Shown: positions 35,058-42,514 of the stretch, piece by piece
Position numbering within the stretch: position 1 is the stretch's first letter
Layout of the letters: each line of letters starts with the position of its first letter
Assembly: GCA_036677445.1 (NCBI GenBank)
Contig: JAVBWI010000002.1
Coordinates: forward strand, 1 to 64,000
Direction of reading: 5' to 3'
DNA length: 64,000 bases
Source: JAVBWI01 sp036677445
GTDB taxonomy: Bacteria; Bacillota; Clostridia; Christensenellales; CAG-138
Notes under the pieces: generated by a model
Told to the model about the DNA's origin: nothing
The model's database searches: none
What the model saw: the letters and a program-made list of their open reading frames with translations, nothing else
Program-made: the position numbers and the translations under genes

Positions 35058-36149
35058 TTATTGCTGCAGGCACTGCTTCACCAAAGCCTCCTGCTCGAAC
35101 AGCGCGCAGCCGCCGATATGCTCGCCGCCTACCAGCCCCTCTGTTTGCAGCATGCGGAACAGAGGCGATTGCAATACCTCCAGCAGCGTGTGGTCGGTAA
35201 GGCTTCTGTCCGAATACGGGGAAAAGGGGCACGGTTCCGCCGAACCGTAGGGGTTGATGTGGAAAAAGCCCCTGCCTGCGGCCAGACAGCCGCCCATATA
35301 TTTTTCATCCCCCGGGAAGGAGGTAAAGAATATGGAAGGGTAGCTTAGGCGTAGCGCGTCCTGCCGTTGCTCCAGCAGTGCGCGGTCTTCGTCCGCGGGC
35401 GCCAAATGCCGCGTAGACGGGTCCACCGGAACGTATTCTATGAAGAATACCAGCCGGCAGCCAAACGATTGCAGCACATCCAGAAACGCTTCGGATGTAA
35501 TTTCTTCAAGATTTTCGCGCGTGACGGTTATGGATGCGCCGAAGAGCAGCTTATGCGCCTTCAGCAACGCCATGGTATTGAGCAGCTTTTCGTAGGTGCC
35601 GCTGCCGCGGCGCGCATCCGTCCGCTCCGGCCCGCCCTCAATGCTCAATACCGGCACAAGATTGCGGTGCGCGTCAAAAAGCGAGGCGTACCCTTCGTCG
35701 ATCAACGTGCCGTTTGTGAATATGGGGAACGTAATGCTCTCCACTTTGGCGGCCTCTTCCAATACGTCGCGGCGCAGCAGCGGCTCGCCGCCTGCAAGCA
35801 GGCTGAAGGATATCCCAAGCGCGGCCGCCTGCTCGAATATGCGCCGCCATTGCGCGGCGTTCAACAGTTCTTTCTTTGCAGTCTCTGCGCAAAGGCCGTT
35901 TGCCCTGGCGTAGCAGCCGGCGCAGAACAGGTTGCAGGTGTGCGTGATGCTGCAGATCAAAAAGGCCGGAATATGCTGCCCTGCGGATTCGTGTGCAAGG
36001 CGCTTTTCTTCATTTCTTTTGGTATGTGTGCGTAATTGAAACAGGTATGCGGTTTCCCTGGGGTTCTGGAGCGTGGATTTCAAGATATCCTTCACCATCT
36101 GCTCAATCGCCCCGTTCATGTAGCGTGTCAATTCGTTGTTGCTTGCCAT
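35058..36149 (-). CDS. Radical SAM protein with SPASM-like C-terminus
   Basis: About 363 residues. The radical SAM cluster motif CNLFCAGC (C-X3-C-X2-C) is preceded by ITHT and followed by YARA. AGGEPLLRRDV gives the SAM-binding GGEP. The C-terminal part has further Cys residues (GGCLAAGRGFFHINPYG, EPCPFSPYSD, GGCALFEQEA) that would hold one auxiliary cluster. This pattern matches a widespread clostridial radical SAM/SPASM family of unknown substrate. No peptide precursor lies nearby. ATG 36149 (MASNNELTRYMNGAIEQ) starts the conserved part with GAGGGG three bases upstream; a longer frame to 36206 is less likely. Confidence 0.87.
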   Translation of the reverse strand: MASNNELTRYMNGAIEQMVKDILKSTLQNPRETAYLFQLRTHTKRNEEKRLAHESAGQHIPAFLICSITHTCNLFCAGCYARANGLCAETAKKELLNAAQWRRIFEQAAALGISFSLLAGGEPLLRRDVLEEAAKVESITFPIFTNGTLIDEGYASLFDAHRNLVPVLSIEGGPERTDARRGSGTYEKLLNTMALLKAHKLLFGASITVTRENLEEITSEAFLDVLQSFGCRLVFFIEYVPVDPSTRHLAPADEDRALLEQRQDALRLSYPSIFFTSFPGDEKYMGGCLAAGRGFFHINPYGSAEPCPFSPYSDRSLTDHTLLEVLQSPLFRMLQTEGLVGGEHIGGCALFEQEALVKQCLQQ

Positions 36150-36227
36150 ATTCCCCTCATTGCCATCCTTATAAAAATCGGTTGCGGTCAGGTAACGCTG
36201 CGCCAACGGCTATTTTTGTGAAATCCT

Positions 36228-37184
36228 TTAATCCTCGTAGCCCTTTACCTTTTTATATACGCTGCTGAATATACCGAACAATATGCCGAGAATGGGGAAA
36301 ATGATCCAGGCGGTTCCCCACAGGTTATAGACAAAGCCGCAGAATAAAAAGGCTGCGACAGCCAACGGCCATACAATGGAACCTACGATGCTCACAACCT
36401 TACTCTCCTTTTTCGAAATTTTGTAATCGCCGATTTTCAGCAGTTTCTCATAGCCCTCGTGCCGCATGCCGCTGCGGATGAAAAACTGTACGCCGCAGGC
36501 CACCGACAACAGCAGTACAACCACGCCATAGGGCGCAACGTCGCTGCCGATTGCCGCAAACGCGAACAGGGGCACGGGGCAGAGCACGCACAGGCTAACG
36601 CCAATGATAATGGATCTTATAAGGGATGGGCGAAACGCTTCCAATTCGCTTTCCAGCTTTATGCGGATACCGGCTGGAATCAGCGTCTCGGTCTCCAGCT
36701 TTTTATACGCCTCCAGCCGCATGCCGCCGTAAATGATCATGCCCACGCCGGGCACGACGCAGAGGAACAGCGGTATCAGCCCCAGTATGGGGGCGGCTTC
36801 CGCGCTTACGCCCATAAAGCCCGCTCCGAACAACTGGCTGAACAGTATCAGCATGGCGGGGCCCATGATGCACAGGAACACGCCCCATGCGATGGACCGT
36901 GCGCTTTCGCGTACGCATCCGAAATAGTTTTCCACCTGCTCCGGCGTGGCCTCGGGCAGATTAGCGTCCCCTTTCTGAATGTTTAGCTCCGCAAGCAGCT
37001 CGTCGATATTGCCGAACTCGGATATCACAATGCCGATCGCTTCGTTTTCTGTTTTGCCCTGTGATTTCAAGTCGGAATAGCGCTCCTCCATATTGGAGAA
37101 TAGTTCGCTGCGAAGCCGCTGCACGCGCTCGGTGCGGGGCAGCCCTGCAAACATATTGTCCAGATAGCTTCGAATGGTATCCAT
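36228..37184 (-). CDS. HAAS-domain membrane protein (PadR-associated)
   Basis: 318 residues. Residues 1-70 (IRSYLDNMFAGLPRTERVQRLRSELFSNMEERYSDL and a GNIDELLAEL end) form the helical HAAS domain that is typical of proteins paired with PadR regulators. The rest has about six membrane segments. In other Firmicutes such pairs sense envelope conditions or modulate adjacent exporters. It starts 16 bases after the padR stop. No exporter gene follows here, so the output is unclear. Confidence 0.85.
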   Translation of the reverse strand: MDTIRSYLDNMFAGLPRTERVQRLRSELFSNMEERYSDLKSQGKTENEAIGIVISEFGNIDELLAELNIQKGDANLPEATPEQVENYFGCVRESARSIAWGVFLCIMGPAMLILFSQLFGAGFMGVSAEAAPILGLIPLFLCVVPGVGMIIYGGMRLEAYKKLETETLIPAGIRIKLESELEAFRPSLIRSIIIGVSLCVLCPVPLFAFAAIGSDVAPYGVVVLLLSVACGVQFFIRSGMRHEGYEKLLKIGDYKISKKESKVVSIVGSIVWPLAVAAFLFCGFVYNLWGTAWIIFPILGILFGIFSSVYKKVKGYED

Positions 37185-37199
37185 TTTTACACCCTCCCA

Positions 37200-37523
37200 T
37201 TAAACTACTATAAATTGATTGATCACTTCTTTTGTCGTATCCCATTCCCGGCACTTCTCGTCATAATAGGCGCGGCCTGCGGCCGTGATGCGGTAATAGG
37301 TGCGGCGTTTGCCGAATGTTTCCTCCCCGAAGAAGGATACGATGTATCCGTTTTTCTCCAGCCGCTCAAAGGCGGAATACAGCGTGGTTTCTTTGATGAT
37401 GTATTTGCCTTCCGAGCGCTCCCGGATTTTCCGGGAAATATCATAGCCATACGAAGGTTGATCCAACAGCAAATATAATATGATGGTATCGTTGTAACCC
37501 CGCATGACGTCGCTGCTGATCAT
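37200..37523 (-). CDS. PadR family transcriptional regulator
   Basis: 107 residues, winged-helix only (short PadR type). Segments: YNDTIILYLLLDQPSYGYDISRKI, then ETTLYSAFERLEKNGYIVSFF and RRTYYRITAAGRAYY for the wing and dimer helix. ATG 37523 is chosen because GGAAGTG lies about six bases upstream; a frame start at 37547 has none. The promoter upstream holds a long inverted repeat that could be its own operator. It is the first gene of the pair with the HAAS protein. Confidence 0.92.
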   Translation of the reverse strand: MISSDVMRGYNDTIILYLLLDQPSYGYDISRKIRERSEGKYIIKETTLYSAFERLEKNGYIVSFFGEETFGKRRTYYRITAAGRAYYDEKCREWDTTKEVINQFIVV

Positions 37524-37559
37524 TGATTCACTTCCTTTGACACACATTTTTTACCCCGA

Positions 37560-37604
37560 CTGTCGTAGCATATGCAGAATATCACCATTACTACGACAGG
37601 TCAA
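37560..37604 (-). promoter_or_regulatory. padR promoter with candidate PadR operator
   Basis: On the minus strand TTGACC (37604-37599) and TATTCT (37581-37576) are spaced by 17 bp. An inverted repeat CTGTCGTAG (37599-37591 read on minus) / CTACGACAG (37568-37560) brackets the -10 box, so a bound dimer would block transcription. Confidence 0.65.
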
Positions 37605-37718
37605 GTAATTTTTAAAATATATTTTTATTGTATAATAAAATACCGCAACGCCTGGTTTCGGCATAGCGGTGCAAAATGCATTTGCTTTGCGTAAGGGACG
37701 TGATACGATCTGAGGGAA

Positions 37719-38438
37719 TTATTTTGGACGGAAGTCGATATTCGCCTTTTTCGCCTGCTTGTGCTGCTGCGGGCGGGGGATGAGATAGCAGGCGCCGTCT
37801 TTTACAAACCGGTAGCCCGTCTGCTTGAAGTGGAAGGCAATGCCTGCCTCCATACACGCTTTGCGGATATCCAGCACCCACTCGTAGCGGCAGGGGCGGG
37901 CCATGGGGCCGGATTCACCGCCGACCACTATTTGGCTGACCCATGGTCCCAAATGAGGGGAAAGGTCGATGCCGGTCAGCAGCGGCTCGCAGGTTATGCT
38001 CTTGTGCGCTGCGGGGATGCTTTTGAGTATTGGCAGGCGCTCGTCGGCGCAGCGCTGGTTTTCCGCCGTGCAGCAAACATGCACATTGGGGTAGCCAGCG
38101 CCCCAGTCCGGCGGTATGCATTCCGTAAAGCGAACAATACGCTTGGTGATGAAGAAGAACTGAAGATCGCTCCGCTCGCGCATCATGCGCCAGGCTTCCG
38201 GCCGCCAGGGGTCGGCATCCTCCAAAAGAAAATCCGAGGTAAAGCAGGTCCATACCCAATTGCCGGGGGATATTTTGTAACTGCCGTCGCGCGCGCGGCG
38301 CACGGGCAAATTGAAGTCGCCCGTTTTGTATACAAGGGAGCTGTCCCGCTCGTGCCGGGCGTCGATGCGGTAGACATAGCAGTTCAGGCAGCCGGGAGAG
38401 TATTTGCGGCATCCGTGCCACGGGTTCCAGTTTGCCAT
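37719..38438 (-). CDS. DUF5131 (phage Gp37/Gp68-like) protein
   Basis: 239 residues. The N-terminus NWNPWHGCRKYSPGCLNCYVY carries a C-X6-C-X2-C motif, which in this family is thought to bind an iron-sulfur cluster in a radical-SAM-like fold; that role is inference. Other landmarks: FLLEDADPWRPEAW, FFITKR, VHVCCTAENQ, ITCEPLL and GGESGPMARPCRYEWV, all typical for DUF5131. Such genes are common on phages and mobile islands, often beside tcmP, which is absent here. ATG 38438 has GGGGG seven bases upstream. No neighbouring phage genes are seen. Confidence 0.88.
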   Translation of the reverse strand: MANWNPWHGCRKYSPGCLNCYVYRIDARHERDSSLVYKTGDFNLPVRRARDGSYKISPGNWVWTCFTSDFLLEDADPWRPEAWRMMRERSDLQFFFITKRIVRFTECIPPDWGAGYPNVHVCCTAENQRCADERLPILKSIPAAHKSITCEPLLTGIDLSPHLGPWVSQIVVGGESGPMARPCRYEWVLDIRKACMEAGIAFHFKQTGYRFVKDGACYLIPRPQQHKQAKKANIDFRPK

Positions 38439-38584
38439 ATATATGCCCCCTTCTTCCCATGCTCGTACCATGAGTATAGCATAAGCGGGATTAGGTGGCG
38501 TACTGATTTTTCTTATTCTTAGGCGGCATTCTGCCTTTTTCGACGGGCTTCTACATGTTCGTATGCCGGATTACTGTAACACGA

Positions 38585-38722
38585 TTAACCATCATGCGGA
38601 TTGGGCTCTTCGCTGTATACCACACGCACATCCTCCCGCAAACCGATCTGGTCAAAGGATTGATTCATATTCCCTTTCTTTGCTTCCGGCCGCCGTCTGT
38701 TACCGATTTTGTTCTTGGACAT
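38585..38722 (-). CDS. Small basic protein of 45 residues, unknown function
   Basis: The reading frame starts MSKNKIGNRRRPEAKKGNMN and ends with SEEPNPHDG and TAA. A very good ribosome site AAAGGAGG lies ten bases before ATG 38722, which is the main support since the protein is short. The N-terminal half is highly basic and could bind nucleic acid; the C-terminal half is acidic. It lies between the DUF5131 gene and the 179-residue gene on the same strand, so co-transcription with the latter is likely. Not recognised. Confidence 0.65.
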   Translation of the reverse strand: MSKNKIGNRRRPEAKKGNMNQSFDQIGLREDVRVVYSEEPNPHDG

Positions 38723-38781
38723 AGTGAAAATTCCTCCTTTGCGGTCTTCTTATACCATGCGCATTCGCGCGGCAGAGTATC

Positions 38782-39321
38782 CTACGAAAAACGCATTTCA
38801 TGGAGCGCCTTGACGTTCGCTTCATCCAGAGAGTTGCATAATACCTCGGTAATATCCGAAAGATAGCATGTTGTACTGCCGTCATCGCGTCCAAAGTCGT
38901 CCAGAATCCGGAATACGCACAGCTCATCCGAAAGCTCTTCTGCGAAGCCTTGTATGTCGGTTCTGCCGCTTTCCAGCAGCTCCACGGAAACCACAAGACG
39001 GTTATCCAATGCGTACTGCAATAGTTCGAGTGGCAAATTTGCACCGGGAAAATCCAAAAAGGCCGCTTGGGTCTGATAATGCTCCTGCAGCGCCTTTATT
39101 TTTCGCTCATAGATTCCGTTTTCATCCACGCGCAGCAGACGATTGCATGCTTTGAGCAAATATCCGTCAAATCCACCGTACCTGCCAATTTGCATCAGCA
39201 CAAAGTGTTCGTCGTTCACCGCAGTAACGTATCCGACACGCATGGCATCCGGTTCCTCGCGGTTCATGTAAAACGAAGCGATCGGCTTCTTCTGTTTGAG
39301 TTCCAGCAGCCTGCTTTTCAT
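38782..39321 (-). CDS. Hypothetical protein of 179 residues
   Basis: Soluble protein without signal or membrane segment. The first part (RVGYVTAVNDEHFVLMQIGRYGGFDGYLLKACNRLLRVDENGIYERKI) looks like a small beta-barrel module similar to SH3-like or PilZ-type folds seen in uncharacterised Firmicute proteins. The second part is helical and acidic (GFAEELSDELCVFRILDDFGRDDGST). GGGGAAAG lies upstream of the ATG. Not recognised; the gene order with the 45-residue protein suggests they act together. Confidence 0.7.
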   Translation of the reverse strand: MKSRLLELKQKKPIASFYMNREEPDAMRVGYVTAVNDEHFVLMQIGRYGGFDGYLLKACNRLLRVDENGIYERKIKALQEHYQTQAAFLDFPGANLPLELLQYALDNRLVVSVELLESGRTDIQGFAEELSDELCVFRILDDFGRDDGSTTCYLSDITEVLCNSLDEANVKALHEMRFS

Positions 39322-39559
39322 CGCTTTCCCCTTTCAGTTGCCTTGTACTCTGTGCACTATTCTGCCCAGCCGGGTACTCCTTCAACCGCGAACGCGAGCG
39401 CTGTGAAAACGCTACGTTTAGCATAAGCCGGGTTGCCTGATGCAATCAAAAGCATATATCCGGCGCCGGTTCATTTCTTGACGAAAAAAAGCGGATGTGA
39501 TTGAATAGAATAAATGGACTCATATCGACGACATAGGGTGAGGGAAGGGCGGTATCTGC

Positions 39560-40567
39560 GTGTTTTCTTATCGTATTGACCGGTTGTGGCTGCGGGATTT
39601 ACTGTTTTTAGTTGTCCTGTGCGTATTGTGCGCAGCCTTGTTTTTCTCCGGCCGTCAAACGGCCGAGCCGGGGCTGATTGAAAAAACTGCCAGCGTGCGT
39701 ACAGAGGCCGACGGTATGACCAAGCTGGAGCGTAAATTTGTGGAACAGGGCTTCCGGCTGTTGCCCTACGATCATCCTTTTGTGCTTGCCTATGAACAAA
39801 CATATCATGTAGAGATTGATTCCTATGTGGCCGAGGTCGACGGCGTCAAGGTGTCGGGCGTGCCGTTTGAGTTTGGCGGCAACGGCGAGTTCAGCGATTT
39901 CTCTGCCCGGTGGTGGACGCGCACGGGCGTGGGCGAGTACCCTGTAGGGGGGCTGGATTGTGCGGAGTACATTGTCTGGATATACAGGCAGCTTGGGTAT
40001 TCCGTACCGGATTCGTCCACCGGTCTTTTCTTTGCGGGAAAAGAAGGGGTGCTGCGCAAGCTGTCCGGCATACGTGAGCACCTTGTCATCCCTTCCTTTG
40101 AGGAAGCCATGATCGGCGACGTCGCGTATAATTCTGAGAACTATTCCTATCGCAGCGGCCATGGCAGCCACACGCAGATGTTTTTAGGTTCCGCCAACAA
40201 GCTGGGCATTGCGGAGGCGCTGCTGGAGATATACCCGGGTTTCCCCTGCGACGCGTATCTTGTGCTGGACTGCGGCTGGTCGGACGGCGGATATTATTAC
40301 GACTTGATGAAGAAGCTTCACGTGCGCAACGCCCGCAAAGGTATGGCGGGGGTAGGCGTGCAGTTTTTTACTTCTATCAAGGAAGGCAGCGAATACCTGT
40401 ATAAAAGCCCGAAGAAGGTTTATAAATGGAAGAATCCGCAGACGGGGCATACCTTCCGCATAGAATCCCGTCTGGAAGCCAACGGCCGCCTGGCGCAATA
40501 TAAGCCCAAGAGCAAGGTGGAGTATCCCATCAATCTTTCCCGGCCCATTGACCGGACGGATGCCTAA
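39560..40567 (+). CDS. NlpC/P60-like cysteine hydrolase, membrane-anchored
   Basis: 335 residues with one N-terminal transmembrane helix (13-30). The catalytic Cys134 sits in GGLDCAEYIVWIYRQLG and the His204 in GHGSHTQMFLG, matching the NlpC/P60 papain-like fold that cuts peptidoglycan stem peptides. GDVAY between them is also typical. The N-terminal part (40-120) and the C-terminal basic tail are not recognised. GTG 39560 is the likely start, with GGGAAGGGCGG upstream. A possible promoter is TTGACG (39478-39483), with a weak -10 (TTGAAT) 17 bp downstream. Monocistronic. Confidence 0.8.
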   Translation: MFSYRIDRLWLRDLLFLVVLCVLCAALFFSGRQTAEPGLIEKTASVRTEADGMTKLERKFVEQGFRLLPYDHPFVLAYEQTYHVEIDSYVAEVDGVKVSGVPFEFGGNGEFSDFSARWWTRTGVGEYPVGGLDCAEYIVWIYRQLGYSVPDSSTGLFFAGKEGVLRKLSGIREHLVIPSFEEAMIGDVAYNSENYSYRSGHGSHTQMFLGSANKLGIAEALLEIYPGFPCDAYLVLDCGWSDGGYYYDLMKKLHVRNARKGMAGVGVQFFTSIKEGSEYLYKSPKKVYKWKNPQTGHTFRIESRLEANGRLAQYKPKSKVEYPINLSRPIDRTDA

Positions 40568-40584
40568 GCCCAATATACCCTAAA

Positions 40585-40732
40585 GTAACCACTAATTCAT
40601 TCGGCACGCTGTCTTGACGACCATTTTGCGCGCTGCTGCGTCGCGAAAATCTCGAAATAGCGCTGCCATTCCTTCGATTTTACTTCTTGCAGGCCGCAAA
40701 ATCCTCCCGCCAATCCTTTAATCAGTGCTTAC
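40585..40732. mobile_element. Miniature inverted-repeat element (MITE), 148 bp
   Basis: The ends are GTAACCACTAATT (40585-40597) and, inverted, GTAAGCACTGATT (40732-40720), matching at 11 of 13 bases. The element is flanked on both sides by CTAAA (40580-40584 and 40733-40737), a 5-bp target duplication. Inside, ATTTTGCGCGCTGC and its inverted partner (GCAGGCCGCAAAAT) form a second, inner pair. There is no ORF. It must have been moved by a transposase encoded elsewhere. Confidence 0.75.
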
Positions 40733-40813
40733 CTAAAACGCGCACCAATCGCTCTTTGCATAATATGATGGAACAGGAGGGGGCTTAAGCAACCGTCCTG
40801 GTGGGAACATCAT

Positions 40814-40985
40814 GTCGGGCGCCAATGTCGCCGACTACCCGAATGGTGCATTCGGGAATCCTCGCGATGTGTTTGCCGCGGGCAAACACCACTTACAAAA
40901 AGAATAAGCTGCCATGCCAAAGTCCCCGCCGCGTTTTTGCGGCGGGGACTTAGTGTCGCCAAAGTGCCATTTGGCACTTTGGCGA
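40814..40985. repeat. Row of five hairpins upstream of the MFS gene
   Basis: Five inverted repeats follow each other in 172 bp: GTCGG(G)CG/CGCCGAC (40814-40835), CCCGAAT/ATTCGGG (40838-40856), GTGTTTGCC/GGCAAACAC (40869-40889), a perfect 13-bp stem AAGTCCCCGCCGC (40920-40951) and a perfect 13-bp stem TCGCCAAAGTGCC (40956-40985). The last resembles hairpin 1 of the repeat at 62067, and the flanking CGAGGTTAC is also similar. No ORF is present in the gap from 40568 to 41108 other than the MITE. Confidence 0.65.
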
Positions 40986-41108
40986 GGTTACCGCGCAAGT
41001 TGTTATGCAGGAGCGGGGGCTTCTTTTACAATATTCTGACCGGCCAAGGTCTATACGAGGGGCGCACGGTGCTTTATAATAGGCATATACATTTCTTTGG
41101 AGGCCGCT

Positions 41109-42395
41109 ATGAAGCTGAATTATAAACGCACCGTTCTTGTTGGTCTCGCCTTTTTCTCCATTTGCGCGTTCTGGCAGATGTACGACAGCATTATTCCGCT
41201 GATACTGCGTGACACATTCAAGTTGGGTGATACGGTCGCGGGCTTTATCATGTCGCTGGATAACATTCTCGCGCTGTTCATGCTGCCGTTGTTTGGCGCT
41301 TTGAGCGATAAGGCGGGAAGGCGCATGCCGTTCATCATTTTCGGCACGGCTGCGGCGGTGGTGCTTACGCTTTTGATTCCCTTTGCGGACCGAAGCCGGT
41401 CGCTGCTGTTCTTTTTCGTGGCTTTAGGTTTCGTGCTTATTTCCATGAGTTTGTACCGCTCGCCGGCCGTGGCGCTGATGCCGGATGTAACGCCCAAACC
41501 GCTGCGCAGCAAGGCAAATGCCGTTATCAATCTGATGGGCGCTTTGGGCGGCGTGTACACGCTTGCAATGATCACGGTCCTTATGAAAACGCCCGAGGGA
41601 ATGAAGGCGGACTATCTGCCCGTATTCATCGCAGTGGCCGTACTGATGGCGCTTGCGGTTGTTATACTGGTATTCACTATTCCCGAGAAGAAACTTGTAC
41701 AGCAGATGCGGGCTATCAACTACGGCGTCGATCCGGCCGCCGAGGCAGAGCCCGTGGAAGAGGACGGCAGGCAAAAGCTCCCGGACGACGTACGGCTGAG
41801 CCTCGGGTTGATACTCGCCTCGGTGTTCCTGTGGTTTATGGGATATAATGCCGTGACCACCGCTTTTACCAAATATGCCACACAGGTGTGGGGACAGGAC
41901 GTGGGGCAGGCTTCCACCTGCCTTCTGATCGCCACTGTCGGCGCTGTGGTATCCTATATTCCTATTGGATTTCTCTCTTCCAAAATAGGCCGAAAAAAGA
42001 CGATATTGATAGGCATTGTGCTGCTGTCCGGCTGCTTTGCAGTGGGCGCGCTGGTCGCCAGCCGCTTCTCGCCCGCGCTGTATTTGATGTTCGCGCTGGT
42101 GGGCTTTGCGTGGGCGGCCATCAATGTCAACAGCTATCCCATGGTGGTGGAAATTTCAAGGTTTGGCAGCATCGGCAAATATACCGGGTATTATTACACA
42201 TTCTCCATGGCCGCACAGATTGTGACCCCCATACTCTCAGGCGCATTGCTCCAGTATGTAGGGTATTACACGCTGTTCCCCTATGCGGCGGTCATGGTCG
42301 CGCTCGCCTTTATCACCATGAGCATGACCCGTCATGGCGACAATAAGCCCGGCCCGCTCACTTCCAAACTGGAGGCATACGACGTGGCGGACTAG
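41109..42395 (+). CDS. MFS transporter (sugar-type, GPH/SLC45-like)
   Basis: 428 residues and 12 membrane helices. Family marks: FWQMYDSIIPLILRDTFKLGD, GFIMSLDNILALFMLPLFGALSDKAGRR (loop 2-3 signature GxLSDKxGRR) and the repeated IGFLSSKIGRKKTI in the second half. The general pattern resembles bacterial relatives of sucrose/proton symporters. ATG 41109 has GGAGG five bases upstream. TATAAT at 41075-41080 may be the -10 box, but no good -35 is seen. The substrate is unknown. Confidence 0.9.
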   Translation: MKLNYKRTVLVGLAFFSICAFWQMYDSIIPLILRDTFKLGDTVAGFIMSLDNILALFMLPLFGALSDKAGRRMPFIIFGTAAAVVLTLLIPFADRSRSLLFFFVALGFVLISMSLYRSPAVALMPDVTPKPLRSKANAVINLMGALGGVYTLAMITVLMKTPEGMKADYLPVFIAVAVLMALAVVILVFTIPEKKLVQQMRAINYGVDPAAEAEPVEEDGRQKLPDDVRLSLGLILASVFLWFMGYNAVTTAFTKYATQVWGQDVGQASTCLLIATVGAVVSYIPIGFLSSKIGRKKTILIGIVLLSGCFAVGALVASRFSPALYLMFALVGFAWAAINVNSYPMVVEISRFGSIGKYTGYYYTFSMAAQIVTPILSGALLQYVGYYTLFPYAAVMVALAFITMSMTRHGDNKPGPLTSKLEAYDVAD

Positions 42396-42468
42396 GGAAG
42401 CGATGTAAACCGACAGAATGGTTATACATATATATGTAATTCATACATATATTATTCATGGTGCACAA

Positions 42469-42498
42469 TTGTCTCCTGTGCTAAAATCGTCCTATACT
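42469..42498 (+). promoter_or_regulatory. Promoter of the GH18 gene
   Basis: TTGTCT (42469-42474) and TATACT (42493-42498) with an 18-bp spacer, 16 bp before the start codon. Upstream (42423-42460) lie AT-rich repeats of ATACATATAT. Confidence 0.65.
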
Positions 42499-42514
42499 GC
42501 ATCAGGAGATAGAG

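Noticed and set aside
37719..38438. Prophage region suggested by the DUF5131 gene
   Set aside because: No integrase, terminase, capsid or attachment repeat lies nearby, and flanking genes are ordinary chromosomal ones.
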